The notes beneath the pieces were generated by a model. That model made no database searches and was not told the origin of the DNA. It was given only the letters and a program-made list of their open reading frames with translations. A program made the position numbers and the translations under genes. Shown here in pieces: positions 25,301-33,910 of a stretch of DNA of 64,000 bases (position 1 is its first letter; every line of letters starts with the position of its first letter). Source of the DNA: Emticicia aquatilis (lineage in GTDB: Bacteria > Bacteroidota > Bacteroidia > Cytophagales > Spirosomataceae); contig NZ_BMKK01000005.1 of the NCBI RefSeq assembly GCF_014644295.1, positions 434,001 to 498,000 of the forward strand, written 5' to 3'.

Positions 25301-26556
25301 ATGAACGCACTAAAAACACTCATTTTTATAGTTATTTCGAGCTTTTTTACGGTAAATGCTTTTGCACAAGTCAGTTTTTCATCACAGAAACTGGTGCTTG
25401 CAAAATAACGTTTCTATGATATTCAACTATCTGAAGAAGCCACTGCTGCCAATATTATTCTTAGCCCCGAACAAAATTTTTCAAATACATACTTACATAC
25501 TTAGTTGCCGAAACCGACACTTTTTTACTCACTAAAGATACCGATTTTAGTGAAGTGAATCGCAGTCAATTACTTATTTTTGGAGAACCAATAAAAAAAC
25601 TGACTTTATTTTCTGGAAGCCTCGAAGGTAGTATTACCCTCATTACACAATTCGTCAAACCGCTATCTATCAGCCATTTACCCCTCCGACAAAAAGCTGA
25701 CAGTTGCGACAAACCAGCCATAATTGCAGCCTCTGAATGGCGAAAAGGCTTGACTCCGCCCAAAGAAGCTCCTTCAAAAACCACTGTTAAACACATCATT
25801 GTGCATCATTCGGCAGGCTCAAATACTACAACAAATTTTATGGAAGCAGTCAGAAACATCTATACTTTTCATACCACTCCCCCACCCAACGGCAACGGTT
25901 GGAATGATGTAGGCTATAATTTTTTGATTGCCCAAGATGGCACAATTTTTCAAGGGCGAGACGGACAAGGAATTATGGACGGTGATAATGTTTTGGGAGC
26001 TCATTTCTGCGGCAAAAATAGCGGAACGATGGGCATTTGCTTACTCGGAAATTATAATGAAGTACAGCCAAGCAATGCTTCCATTAAGTCGCTCATCAAT
26101 TTGGCGGGTTGGAAACTGGGTAAAGAAAAATTACCCGTAATTGGGCAATTTCAACACACCGATGGTCTATTAAATATCATTTCTGGGCATCGTGATGGCT
26201 GTGCTACCGAATGCCCAGGTAATAATCTTTATGCAAAATTGGCCGAACTTCGTCAAAAAATAGCGTTGGTTTGTACTTACACCAATGCTTTTATTACGGC
26301 TATTGAAGCCCCACAGACACAATCTTTCAAGATTTACCCTCAGCCAAGTTCAGAGTTGCTGATGGTTGATATACTGAATGATTTTTCTGAGAAAAACTCG
26401 CCCCAAGTTTTTGATATTCAAGGAAAAAAAATCTCATGTGATTTTGTTCGTATAACTGAAAACCAATGGAAAGTCAACATCAAGCATTTGCCTGAAGGTG
26501 CTTATTTTTTGAGGTTAGGAAATGAACAAAAAGGTGCTAAGTTTGTGAAGTTATAG
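25301..26556 (+). pseudogene. Decayed secreted N-acetylmuramoyl-L-alanine amidase (T9SS substrate)
   Basis: An intact gene would start at 25301 with a signal peptide (MNALKTLIFIVISSFFTVNA, then FAQ). Translation meets an in-frame TAA at 25406-25408. It resumes as RFYDIQLSEEATAANIILSP in the same frame, and is broken again by an 8-bp tandem duplication at 25488-25503 that shifts frame. Removing one copy restores NTYLVAETDTFLL joined to the long downstream reading. That part keeps an amidase_2/PGRP domain with zinc ligands in HHSAG, GHRDG and ECPG, and a C-terminal type IX secretion sorting domain (FKIYPQPSSELLMV to YFLRLG). The product would have cut peptidoglycan outside the cell. Two independent lesions favour real decay over one sequencing error. 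Confidence 0.85.
25488..25503 (+). repeat. 8-bp tandem duplication (CATACTTA x2)
   Basis: Two adjacent CATACTTA units lie inside the amidase pseudogene. One unit restores the frame, two shift it. Slippage between the copies could revert the frameshift, but the upstream stop at 25406 would remain. Confidence 0.85.
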
Positions 26557-27705
26557 GTTAGCTACTTCTGCCCAAGGAAGTACGCTCATTTTGTCGTTAA
26601 TTACATCGTCCGACATTCCACCATATAACAATACCGACTGGCTGTTGGGTTGAAGTTTTTGCCAATATTTTAAACCTCTCAACATACTATCGTCCATTTT
26701 TTTACTTGATTTTATTTCTATAGCCAAAGCACGTCCATCTTTCTCATTGATTAAATCAACTTCATTGCCTGCACTATCTCTGAAATAATACATGCCTTCG
26801 GTTTGTGCTGCATTAAAATTATTTTTTCTTATTTCTGAGATTATCCAATTTTCAAAAATAGCCCCATAAGCAGCATTACTTTGCAAGACAGATTCGGTTT
26901 TTATACCCAAAAGGTGACATAATAATGCAGTATCATAAAAATACAATTTAGGGCTTTTTATGATTCGCTTATTCATGTTGTTATACCATGGCTGCAACTG
27001 AAAAATCACATAACTATTTTCTAATAAACCCAACCATGCCAAAATTGTCTTTGTATCTACTCCTGTTTTTTGGGCTAAATCGTCTCTATTTAAAATCTGG
27101 CCTGCATAGTTGGCACATAGATAGATAAAACGATTGAATGTAGCCAAATTAGTGATATTTCTGAGAAGCCTAACATCTCTTTGCACGTAAGTCTGAATAT
27201 AACTGTTCATCCAAATGCTCGGATTAAGTTTTTCATGCCAAATTTCGGGGTATCCACCTGTTAGTATGTGGTCATTTATATTATCGCTTGCTAAATTATT
27301 TTCAACCAACTCGGCATAACTCAATGGTAAAAGAGATAAGTAGCCTGCCCTACCCGCCAGTGATTGAGAAACCTGCTCTTGAAGCAAAAAATTATTAGAA
27401 CCCGTAAGTATAAACTGCCCTCGTCTGTTATTATTATCAAGGATTTCTTGCAAATACCTAAAAATATGAGGTACTCGCTGAATTTCATCAAAAACAGCTC
27501 CTTCCAGATATTTGCTCAAAAAAGATTCGGGATTCTGTTCGGCTTCAAACTGAACCGTTGGATTTTCAAAATTTACATAAGGCTTCCCTTCAAATAGCTT
27601 TTTACTCAAAGTTGTTTTGCCACTTTGACGAGGCCCCGTGATACACAAAGCACGAAATTGAGTAAGTGCGTGCTGTGCTTCAGATAGTATCTGTCTTGTT
27701 ATCAT
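26551..27705 (-). CDS. AAA-type ATPase with DUF4143 domain
   Basis: A 384-residue protein. The Walker A is TGPRQSGKTTL near 23-33, the Walker B VFDEIQ near 72-77, and a sensor-like ILTGSNNFLL near 98-107. The C-terminal DUF4143 half holds a PD-(D/E)xK-like pattern (DSAGNEVDLI then ALAIEIKSSKK), typical of this widespread family. Its biological role is unsettled. The family is often mobile and patchily distributed. The 3' end overlaps the amidase pseudogene by 6 bp. Upstream of the start is a pair of palindromes over the likely promoter, suggesting autoregulation. Confidence 0.9.
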   Translation of the reverse strand: MITRQILSEAQHALTQFRALCITGPRQSGKTTLSKKLFEGKPYVNFENPTVQFEAEQNPESFLSKYLEGAVFDEIQRVPHIFRYLQEILDNNNRRGQFILTGSNNFLLQEQVSQSLAGRAGYLSLLPLSYAELVENNLASDNINDHILTGGYPEIWHEKLNPSIWMNSYIQTYVQRDVRLLRNITNLATFNRFIYLCANYAGQILNRDDLAQKTGVDTKTILAWLGLLENSYVIFQLQPWYNNMNKRIIKSPKLYFYDTALLCHLLGIKTESVLQSNAAYGAIFENWIISEIRKNNFNAAQTEGMYYFRDSAGNEVDLINEKDGRALAIEIKSSKKMDDSMLRGLKYWQKLQPNSQSVLLYGGMSDDVINDKMSVLPWAEVANL

Positions 27706-27710
27706 AAGTC

Positions 27711-27782
27711 AATTCCATTTTTGCAAATATATGTAAAAATGGAATCAAATTCCACTTTTACATTTTATTGTAAATATGGAAT
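27711..27782 (-). promoter_or_regulatory. Promoter with two palindromes upstream of the DUF4143 ATPase
   Basis: ATTCCATTTTT (27712-27722) and AAAAATGGAAT (27735-27745) are perfect 11-bp inverted repeats. A second pair with the same ATTCCA/TGGAAT ends spans 27749-27782. On the minus strand a -7 box TATATTTG (27731-27724) lies in the loop of the first palindrome, so a bound repressor would cover the promoter. The ATG at 27705 is 19 bp further on. Confidence 0.6.
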
Positions 27783-27788
27783 CGGCAC

Positions 27789-28286
27789 TTACTCATACAC
27801 TTTCTCCCCCTTATTGCACCAAACACCCCATTTCCAGTTGTAGCCGTGAATTTTGTTGGTGGGCTTTCCTGCCATATCATAAACTGGGTTTCCTTGATTG
27901 ACCCATTCAAATATGCTTCCATAAAAATTATGGACGTTAGTGTAGCCTGCTTGCATTAATTTTTCGCCAATTTTACCACTTCGTACACCAATCGAGCAGT
28001 AAACTACAATATTGGCGTCTTTCGGAATAGCAGCCACGCTTTTCAAATCAAACTTCTCAAAACCTACCCAACGAGCATCTTTTAGGTGGCTCACTTCATA
28101 TTCTCGTTTTTCACGAGTATCGAGCAGCACCACATTTTTCATTTTCTTAATGTCTTCACAGCCAACCGTCGGAACTGATTTTGTGACCATTACATTCAAT
28201 AGGCTGTCAAAAGCTTTACTTTTTACTTGTGCGTTGGTCGTTTTCGATAAAAACATAAGAAAAATCAAGAAAAGGAGTCGGTTCAT
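27789..28286 (-). CDS. Exported rhodanese-like sulfurtransferase
   Basis: A 165-residue protein with a signal peptide (1-20, ending TNAQ) and one rhodanese domain. The active-site loop is YCSIGVRSG near 110-118, with the catalytic Cys and Arg-Ser of CxxGxRS; the CDC25-like start VVLLDTREKREYEVSHLKDA is at about 48-67. It probably transfers or oxidises sulfur in the periplasm. The C-terminal tail NWKWGVWCNKGEKVYE has another Cys. No sulfur-metabolism partner is adjacent. Confidence 0.9.
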   Translation of the reverse strand: MNRLLFLIFLMFLSKTTNAQVKSKAFDSLLNVMVTKSVPTVGCEDIKKMKNVVLLDTREKREYEVSHLKDARWVGFEKFDLKSVAAIPKDANIVVYCSIGVRSGKIGEKLMQAGYTNVHNFYGSIFEWVNQGNPVYDMAGKPTNKIHGYNWKWGVWCNKGEKVYE

Positions 28287-28313
28287 TAGTATAAATCTTT
28301 TATGTGCAGATAA

Positions 28314-28334
28314 AAACGTCCAATTTGGACGTTT
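28314..28334. repeat. 21-bp palindrome AAACGTCCAATTTGGACGTTT
   Basis: A perfect 10-bp stem around a single central T (28314-28334), located 28 bp upstream of the rhodanese start and 178 bp upstream of the penicillin acylase start. It could be an operator or a dispersed repeat. Next to it at 28336-28348 lies CTACTAAGCGGTA, related to motifs at 41018 and 51250. The rest of the 225-bp gap shows no gene. Confidence 0.6.
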
Positions 28335-28511
28335 CTACTAAGCGGTAACATTTCAATATATAAATTCATACGTAAATCAAATCATTCGTATTTCTTTTCA
28401 TAACAGACTTTTCTCACAAAAAAGTCCTAAAAACTCATTAAAAAATAAAATATTCATGCTTTTTTTCTACTTTCGCAATCGTTAAACTTCTAAACACTCT
28501 TACCCAAATCA

Positions 28512-30974
28512 ATGAAATTAGTAAAATTTATCATAAGTCTCTTGGCTGCCGCTGGTTTGACTTATGCGTTAAACCGTCCACTCGGGCCAGTTCCCGCTCT
28601 CGGGCGACTCTTTAGTCCATTCGAGGGTTTTTGGCAAAACGGAGAATCGAAACTTGACCTCCCCCCGACCGACCTCCAACTCGATGGCGTACAGGACGAA
28701 GTAAATGTAGTATTCGATGATAACCGAGTGCCGCACGTTTTTGCTAAAAACGACCATGACGCTTATTTCACGCAAGGATACCTTATGGCTCGTGACCGTC
28801 TATGGCAAATGGAGTTTTATACACTCGCTGCCTCTGGTCGGCTGGCCGAAGTTGTAGGCGAGCGTGCCTTAGAACTCGACCGTTATAGCCGCCGAATGGG
28901 CATGGCCGATGCCGCAAAAAAAGTCTATGAAAACGGCAAAACCAATAAAATTTTTGATGAAGTGCTTAATGCGTACGCTGCGGGCGTAAATGCCTACATC
29001 AAGCAACTCAAATATAAAAACCTTCCTGTCGAATACAAAATTATTGGATATCAGCCCGAAGAATGGTCGCCGTACAAAACCATTCTGATGATGATGAATA
29101 TGCGTAATGTGCTAAACGGTGGCAGTGATGATTTCCGTATGTCGAATGCTCTTTCAAAATACGGAATGGAGGTTGTGAAAGATTTATTTCCAAATTATCC
29201 GAGTAATGAATCTCCGATTATTCCTGTCGGCACAAAATGGAATTTTACTCCCGTACCAGTGCCAGCAGTTCCTGCTCAGACAACCGCCACTTTATCTACC
29301 AGCGAAACTGTGGCGTTTGATGTGCCACAACATTCACCCGAAATTGGTAGTAATAACTGGGCAGTTGGTGGCGAAAAATCAGCAACAGGTTTGCCAATTT
29401 TGGCCAATGACCCCCACTTACAGCTTACTTTACCTTCGATTTGGTACCAAATGCAACTTTGTACGCCAACCATGAATGTTTATGGTGCGTGTTTGCCTGG
29501 GGCTCCAGGTGTGGTGATTGGTTTCAACAAAGACGTAGCTTGGGGCGTAACCAATGTTGGCTCTGATGTGATGGATTTTTACCAAATCAAATTTAAAGAC
29601 AATACAAAAAAAGAATATTGGTACAATGATGCATGGAAACCAACTTCAATGCGAATCGAAGAATTTGTGGTAAAAGGTCGCCCCGAATCTTTGAAAGATA
29701 CGGTTTATAGCACGCATCACGGCCCGATTGTTTATAATGCAGCTTCTGATAAAAATTTTAATCAAAATGTGCCAGTCGGACACGCCATGCGTTGGGTTGC
29801 ACACGAAAAAGAAGGCACTGATTTGATGGCCTTTTATTATCTAAATCGTGCAAAAAACTACGATGATTATCGCAAGGCTCTAACATATTATGTTGCTCCT
29901 GCCCAAAATTTTGTTTTTGCGAGTAACCAAAATGATATTTCGATTACACCAAATGGCAAATTGCCTTTGAAATGGAAAGAACAAGGCAAGTTTATCATGG
30001 ATGGCTCAAATCCTGCCCATGATTGGCAAGGTTGGATTCCTGTTGACCAAAATCCGACTGTAAAAAATCCTCCGAGAGGTTTTGTGAGTTCGGCTAACCA
30101 GTTTTCGGCTGACCCAACTTATCCTTATTATTTAGGTTGGAGATTTGCTCCGAGCGAGCGTGCAATTAGAATCAACGAACGTCTCGAAAGAATGCAAAAA
30201 GCCACCGTTGATAGCCTAAGAATGCTACAAAATGATAACTTTAATGTAGAAGCACGCAGAATTTTACCTGTTTTGATGAAGATTTTGAATGCCGATTCAT
30301 CAGAAACTAAAAACCCTGCGTATCAGACTTTGGCTAAATGGAATATGAAAAACGATGCCAACGAAGTGGGTGCAACCATCTTTGAGCGTTGGGTGAAAGA
30401 ACTTCGCTACACAGTTTTTGATGATGAGTTCCCGATGAAAGACCTCAAAGCTCCGATGACTTATCCTTCACGCAACCGAATGTGGGATATGGTTGTGAAA
30501 GAACCAACTGCAAAGTGGTTTGATAATGTTTCGACCAAAAACAAACAAGAAACCCTTCAAGATGTAGTAAAGCAAAGTTTCAAAGCAAGTATTGACTCTT
30601 TGACACAAAAACTGGGACCGATGAACGCTGAAACTTGGGCTTGGAATAAAGTCAAAAGTACGGACATCAATCACTTAGGCCGTCTGCCAGGTTTTGGTCG
30701 CCAAGATATTCCAAATGGTGGTGGTGCAGGAATTGTGAATGCAACTACCGAACTCAACGGCCCATCGTGGAGAATGGTGGTTCAGCTCGACAAAGGTTGG
30801 CCAAAGGCGTATGGTCTTTATCCAGGCGGACAATCAGGCAACCCAGCGAGTCCATTCTACGACAACATGATTGATAAATGGGCAAAAGGCGAACTCAACG
30901 AGCTACTTTTCATGAAATCGAAAGATGAAAAAAGCAGCCGTATTTCGGGAACAGTTAAAATAAGCAAAAAGTAG
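28512..30974 (+). CDS. Penicillin acylase-family Ntn hydrolase
   Basis: An 820-residue exported protein. An N-terminal signal or anchor segment covers residues 1-20. The alpha-chain part includes YFTQGYLMARDRLWQMEF near 87-104. The autocatalytic site is GSNNWAVGG, with the Ser at 280 predicted to become the N-terminal nucleophile after self-cleavage; the following LANDPHLQL and the oxyanion-hole Asn in FVSSANQF fit the family. Members cleave amide bonds of beta-lactams or acyl-homoserine lactones. Quorum-quenching is a possible role, but the true substrate is unknown. It is not in an obvious operon. Confidence 0.93.
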   Translation: MKLVKFIISLLAAAGLTYALNRPLGPVPALGRLFSPFEGFWQNGESKLDLPPTDLQLDGVQDEVNVVFDDNRVPHVFAKNDHDAYFTQGYLMARDRLWQMEFYTLAASGRLAEVVGERALELDRYSRRMGMADAAKKVYENGKTNKIFDEVLNAYAAGVNAYIKQLKYKNLPVEYKIIGYQPEEWSPYKTILMMMNMRNVLNGGSDDFRMSNALSKYGMEVVKDLFPNYPSNESPIIPVGTKWNFTPVPVPAVPAQTTATLSTSETVAFDVPQHSPEIGSNNWAVGGEKSATGLPILANDPHLQLTLPSIWYQMQLCTPTMNVYGACLPGAPGVVIGFNKDVAWGVTNVGSDVMDFYQIKFKDNTKKEYWYNDAWKPTSMRIEEFVVKGRPESLKDTVYSTHHGPIVYNAASDKNFNQNVPVGHAMRWVAHEKEGTDLMAFYYLNRAKNYDDYRKALTYYVAPAQNFVFASNQNDISITPNGKLPLKWKEQGKFIMDGSNPAHDWQGWIPVDQNPTVKNPPRGFVSSANQFSADPTYPYYLGWRFAPSERAIRINERLERMQKATVDSLRMLQNDNFNVEARRILPVLMKILNADSSETKNPAYQTLAKWNMKNDANEVGATIFERWVKELRYTVFDDEFPMKDLKAPMTYPSRNRMWDMVVKEPTAKWFDNVSTKNKQETLQDVVKQSFKASIDSLTQKLGPMNAETWAWNKVKSTDINHLGRLPGFGRQDIPNGGGAGIVNATTELNGPSWRMVVQLDKGWPKAYGLYPGGQSGNPASPFYDNMIDKWAKGELNELLFMKSKDEKSSRISGTVKISKK

Positions 30975-30981
30975 TTCTGAA

Positions 30982-31066
30982 TTCTGAGTTTAGAGTTCTG
31001 AGTCGTGAGTTTTAACTCTTCGTCTTATGAATTTTGAACTCAGAACTCAGAACTCTAAACTCAGAA
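30982..31066. repeat. Perfect 22-bp inverted repeat (ACTCAGAACTC words)
   Basis: TTCTGAGTTTAGAGTTCTGAGT is at 30982-31003 and its exact reverse complement at 31045-31066. Both arms are made from the short word CTCAGAA/TTCTGAG. It lies between penicillin acylase and a small membrane protein and accounts for the 15 spurious codons (31027-31071) in front of the latter. Confidence 0.8.
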
Positions 31067-31071
31067 CTCTA

Positions 31072-31428
31072 ATGACTTACATTATCATACTAATCGTCAG
31101 TGCAGTTGCACAATATTTTTTACCGTGGTGGGTGATTGCACCCATTGCCTTTGCCATCGGTGCTTGGAAATCAGAAACCGCTCTCGGAGCGTATGCCGCT
31201 GCCGCTGGAGCTATCGCCACACTTTGGGTGGGGTATGCTACATTTTTGAATTCGGCCAACGAAGGAATTATGGTGCAGAAAATCGGTGGTTTATTCTCCG
31301 AAAACATCAAATTTTTGAAAAATCTACCAGTTACTCCAACCTTTTTTACGATTATGACCATCATCGGCTCGCAGGTGGCAGGACTCTCAGCTACGGCTGG
31401 CTACCATTTTAGGCAGCTTTTCAAATAA
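31072..31428 (+). CDS. Small integral membrane protein
   Basis: A 118-residue protein with three to four hydrophobic helices: residues 3-22 (IIILIVSAVAQYFLPWWVIA), about 25-50, 60-75, and a C-terminal one (TFFTIMTIIGSQVAGLSATA). No known family is recognised. The ATG at 31072 is chosen because upstream codons are a DNA repeat. A terminator follows directly. Confidence 0.75.
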   Translation: MTYIIILIVSAVAQYFLPWWVIAPIAFAIGAWKSETALGAYAAAAGAIATLWVGYATFLNSANEGIMVQKIGGLFSENIKFLKNLPVTPTFFTIMTIIGSQVAGLSATAGYHFRQLFK

Positions 31429-31436
31429 AACTAACG

Positions 31437-31466
31437 AAAATCCCTCCGAATCGGGGGGATTTTTTT
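31437..31466 (+). terminator. Rho-independent terminator
   Basis: AAAATCCCTCCG and CGGGGGGATTTT form a GC-rich stem (31437-31463) followed by a T run. Confidence 0.88.
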
Positions 31467-31473
31467 ATATTTG
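31466..31473 (+). promoter_or_regulatory. -7 box for the OmpH gene, fused to the terminator
   Basis: TATATTTG, a perfect -7 box, directly follows the terminator T run. It is about 109 bp from the OmpH start. No -33 element is visible because the terminator stem occupies that position. Confidence 0.4.
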
Positions 31474-31581
31474 CGAACTTTATTTATTCAAAAACCATTA
31501 AAAAAACAACGTTATTAGCTTTTAGAGTCGAAGATTTGATTGTCATTTTACTCCTTAGCTTATTTACTAATTTAATTTCTC

Positions 31582-32187
31582 ATGAAAAATTTTTCTATTG
31601 TAGCTCTTTTACTTTCAGTAATTATCTGGGGTTGTGACAAATCTGCTTCTACTACAACAGCAGGAGGCAAGCAAGTGGCTGGTCGTATTGTGTATGTAAA
31701 TACCGACACTCTTTTAAATCAATACGATTACTATAAAGACATCGTGAAGTCTTCTGAAAATAAACGTTTCCGTCTTGAAACAGACATTGCAAACAAAGCA
31801 AAAAACTTCCAAAATAAAGTAGCGTTCTTCCAACAAAAAGTTCAACAAGGTGGCATGACGCAAGAGCAAGGACAAACCGCTCAGGCTCAGTTACAACAAG
31901 AAGAGCAATCAATCATGGCATACCGTGATAAAGCCGCTCAAGATTTAGCGAAAGAAGATGCAAAGAAAACCGAAGATGTATTGAACAACATTCAATCATT
32001 CTTGAAAGAATTCAACGCTGGTGATAAATATGACATGGTAATCGGTTACTCGAAAGGCGGTGGTGTATTATTTGCCAAAGAAGATTTAGACATCACGAAA
32101 GCCGTTTTAGAAGGTTTGAACAAAAAATACGCAGACGATAAAAAATCGGGTAAAATCAAAGCTGATACTACCGCTGCAAAGAAGTAA
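31582..32187 (+). CDS. OmpH/Skp-family periplasmic chaperone (lipoprotein)
   Basis: A 201-residue protein. The N-terminal segment ends WGCDKS, a lipobox with Cys at residue 18, so it is probably lipid-anchored. The Skp/OmpH fold starts at RIVYVNTDTLLNQYDYYKD and runs through a long Gln/Lys/Glu coiled coil (FFQQKVQQGGMTQEQGQTAQ). It ends with YDMVIGYSKGGGVLFAKEDL, the usual family strand region. It carries unfolded outer membrane proteins across the periplasm. It precedes TatC by 84 bp, a link between envelope protein handling systems. Confidence 0.92.
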   Translation: MKNFSIVALLLSVIIWGCDKSASTTTAGGKQVAGRIVYVNTDTLLNQYDYYKDIVKSSENKRFRLETDIANKAKNFQNKVAFFQQKVQQGGMTQEQGQTAQAQLQQEEQSIMAYRDKAAQDLAKEDAKKTEDVLNNIQSFLKEFNAGDKYDMVIGYSKGGGVLFAKEDLDITKAVLEGLNKKYADDKKSGKIKADTTAAKK

Positions 32188-32231
32188 TTAATGAATGGTT
32201 TGAAAGAAAATAATATACTCTTTTTTCAAAC

Positions 32232-32264
32232 CATTCTACATTTTACATTTTACATTCTACATTA
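32232..32264. repeat. Tandem ACATTTT/ACATTCT words
   Basis: Four near-copies of the word TACATTYT lie just before the tatC start. Similar word-repeat gaps lie at 11318-11356 (TTCTCAATT), 42275-42303 and 47970-47999 (CGTAAATC). Their role is unknown. Confidence 0.4.
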
Positions 32265-32271
32265 AGTAAAA

Positions 32272-33147
32272 ATGCCTTTAGACCAAACACCCTATTTTGA
32301 TTACGACGACGAAGAGAAAGAATCGGAAGGCAAAGAAATGGGTTTTCTTGACCACCTCGAAGAACTTCGTTGGCATTTAATCCGTGCAGCTATTTCGATA
32401 GTTTTCTTCATGGTTTTTGCATTTGTTTTCATTGAAGAAATCTACAATAAAGTAATTTTAGGCCCTGCCAAAACCGATTTCTGGACTTACCGAATGATGT
32501 GTAAGTTGGGCAATTTGGTTGGAGCTCCCGGGCTGTGTGTAGATAAACTCAACTTTGAATTAATGAGTCGTGAAGTGTCGGGGCAATTTGTAATGGCACT
32601 TACTTCGGCGGCTATCATCGGTTTAGTTTTTGCGTTTCCTTATGTCTTCTGGGAAATTTGGCGTTTCGTCAAACCTGGCTTGAAACCTTCGGAAAGCAAA
32701 TCGGCACGTGGAGCAGTTTTTTATGTAACCTTCTTATTCTTTTCGGGAGTTTCGTTCGGTTATTTTATTGTTTCACCTTTGGCTATTAACTTCTTAGTTA
32801 ATTTCCAGATTGACCCAAGTATCAAAAACCAATTTGATATTGGTTCGTATATATCAATCTTGGCAACCCTTACATTGGCTTGCGGTGTGGCTTTCCAGCT
32901 ACCAGTAGCCATTTTTGTTCTAACAAAAATAGGTGTAATCGGGCCAGACTTTATGCGTACCTATCGCAAACACGCAGTGGTAGTTATCTTGATTGTAGCG
33001 GCTATTATCACTCCATCACCCGATGTAACAAGTCAGATTTTGGTAGCTTTCCCGCTATATATTCTTTACGAAGTAAGTATTATTATTTCGGCAAGAGAAG
33101 AAAAACGAAAATTGGCCGAAGAGAAGGCCGCTGGAATTACAGATTAA
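32272..33147 (+). CDS. tatC: Sec-independent translocase subunit TatC
   Basis: A 291-residue membrane protein. The cytosolic N-terminus with FLDHLEELRWHLIRAA near 25-40 is the signal-binding TatC signature. Six membrane helices follow, with a central WEIWRFVKPGLKPSE near 127-141 and the conserved FGYFIVSPLAI. It exports folded, often cofactor-containing proteins with twin-arginine signals. TatA/B is not adjacent. The upstream gap carries short tandem words; a strong terminator follows. Confidence 0.97.
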   Translation: MPLDQTPYFDYDDEEKESEGKEMGFLDHLEELRWHLIRAAISIVFFMVFAFVFIEEIYNKVILGPAKTDFWTYRMMCKLGNLVGAPGLCVDKLNFELMSREVSGQFVMALTSAAIIGLVFAFPYVFWEIWRFVKPGLKPSESKSARGAVFYVTFLFFSGVSFGYFIVSPLAINFLVNFQIDPSIKNQFDIGSYISILATLTLACGVAFQLPVAIFVLTKIGVIGPDFMRTYRKHAVVVILIVAAIITPSPDVTSQILVAFPLYILYEVSIIISAREEKRKLAEEKAAGITD

Positions 33148-33168
33148 TTTCTCAGAAGATTATAACAT

Positions 33169-33205
33169 AAAAAAGCGTAGAATTTCAAAAATTCTACGCT
33201 TTTTT
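33169..33205. terminator. Strong bidirectional terminator after tatC
   Basis: A perfect 17-bp stem (AAAAAAGCGTAGAATTT at 33169-33185 and its complement at 33189-33205) with a 3-base loop. Confidence 0.93.
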
Positions 33206-33226
33206 ACTTTTGGAAATCTATATTAA

Positions 33227-33445
33227 TTATCTATTCCATCTTCCTCTGTAAAGATTTATACCTATCCAATAAAAAAACAATATTGGTATTAATGAAATAA
33301 TATTCGCAGTAAAATCGAATATAAAATCATTTGAAGTATAATTCTCTGCTTTCAAAACTCGCATTACAGAAAGGAATGTCATAAATAAATACGATATAAA
33401 GAATATACCAACAAAAATAAGTATAAGTAAACCTAAATACTTCAT
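33227..33445 (-). CDS. Small two-helix membrane protein
   Basis: A 72-residue protein: two hydrophobic stretches, YLGLLILIFVGIFFISYLFM (3-22) and IISLIPILFFYWIGINLY (about 49-66), separated by a polar loop. No family recognised. It lies on the minus strand between the tatC terminator and a broken gene, and may have been part of the same small unit. Confidence 0.55.
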   Translation of the reverse strand: MKYLGLLILIFVGIFFISYLFMTFLSVMRVLKAENYTSNDFIFDFTANIISLIPILFFYWIGINLYRGRWNR

Positions 33446-33458
33446 ATAGATTTTTTAT

Positions 33459-33802
33459 CTAATCACAAAACTTACATCTTTCCGACATTTTTTCGCTACT
33501 TAACGAATAGATAACCCATTTATCATTATCTTTAGACAGTACACCAGTGAATTTTATTGAACCTTTGGTTCCCATAAAACGCCATCAAAACTAAGAGTAT
33601 CAGTCAAATTTGGATGAAAATTAAAATATTTTGAATTTATATTTTCACCAATATGATTAGCCAAATCTGAATCTTTTTTTATGATTTCTAATAAATCATG
33701 ATTTAAGCTTTTATCAATGGTATCATTAAATACATATCTACTTACAATTTCCATTGAAACAATTAGTATTAGTATAAGTATGACAACAAAATAGATATTT
33801 AA
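33459..33802 (-). pseudogene. Broken gene, possibly Coa1-like membrane-anchored protein
   Basis: Reading the minus strand gives a hydrophobic N-terminal segment (FVVILILILIVSM), then EIVSRYVFNDTIDKSLNHDL and LTDTLSFDG before a stop near 33556. The next frame continues in coding style with MGTKGSIKFTGVLSKDNDKW and VIYSLSSEK, ending at 33459-33461. The pattern G-x-K-G-x-x-x-x-x-G-V-L...W-x-I resembles Coa1/Tim21-type domains (inference). No ATG, GTG or TTG precedes the membrane segment: a TAG lies just upstream at 33803-33805, next to a small hairpin repeat (GAATACCTACGGCATTC). So both the start and the middle appear lost. The remaining gap to 33910 holds no other gene. Confidence 0.55.
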
Positions 33803-33910
33803 CTACTCCGCCTATTTGTTGAATACCTACGGCATTCTTGCTATACTTTTTCAACAATTTAATTGGAAAGGTGTATATTATAAAACATGATAGCTATCCG
33901 TCATACAATT

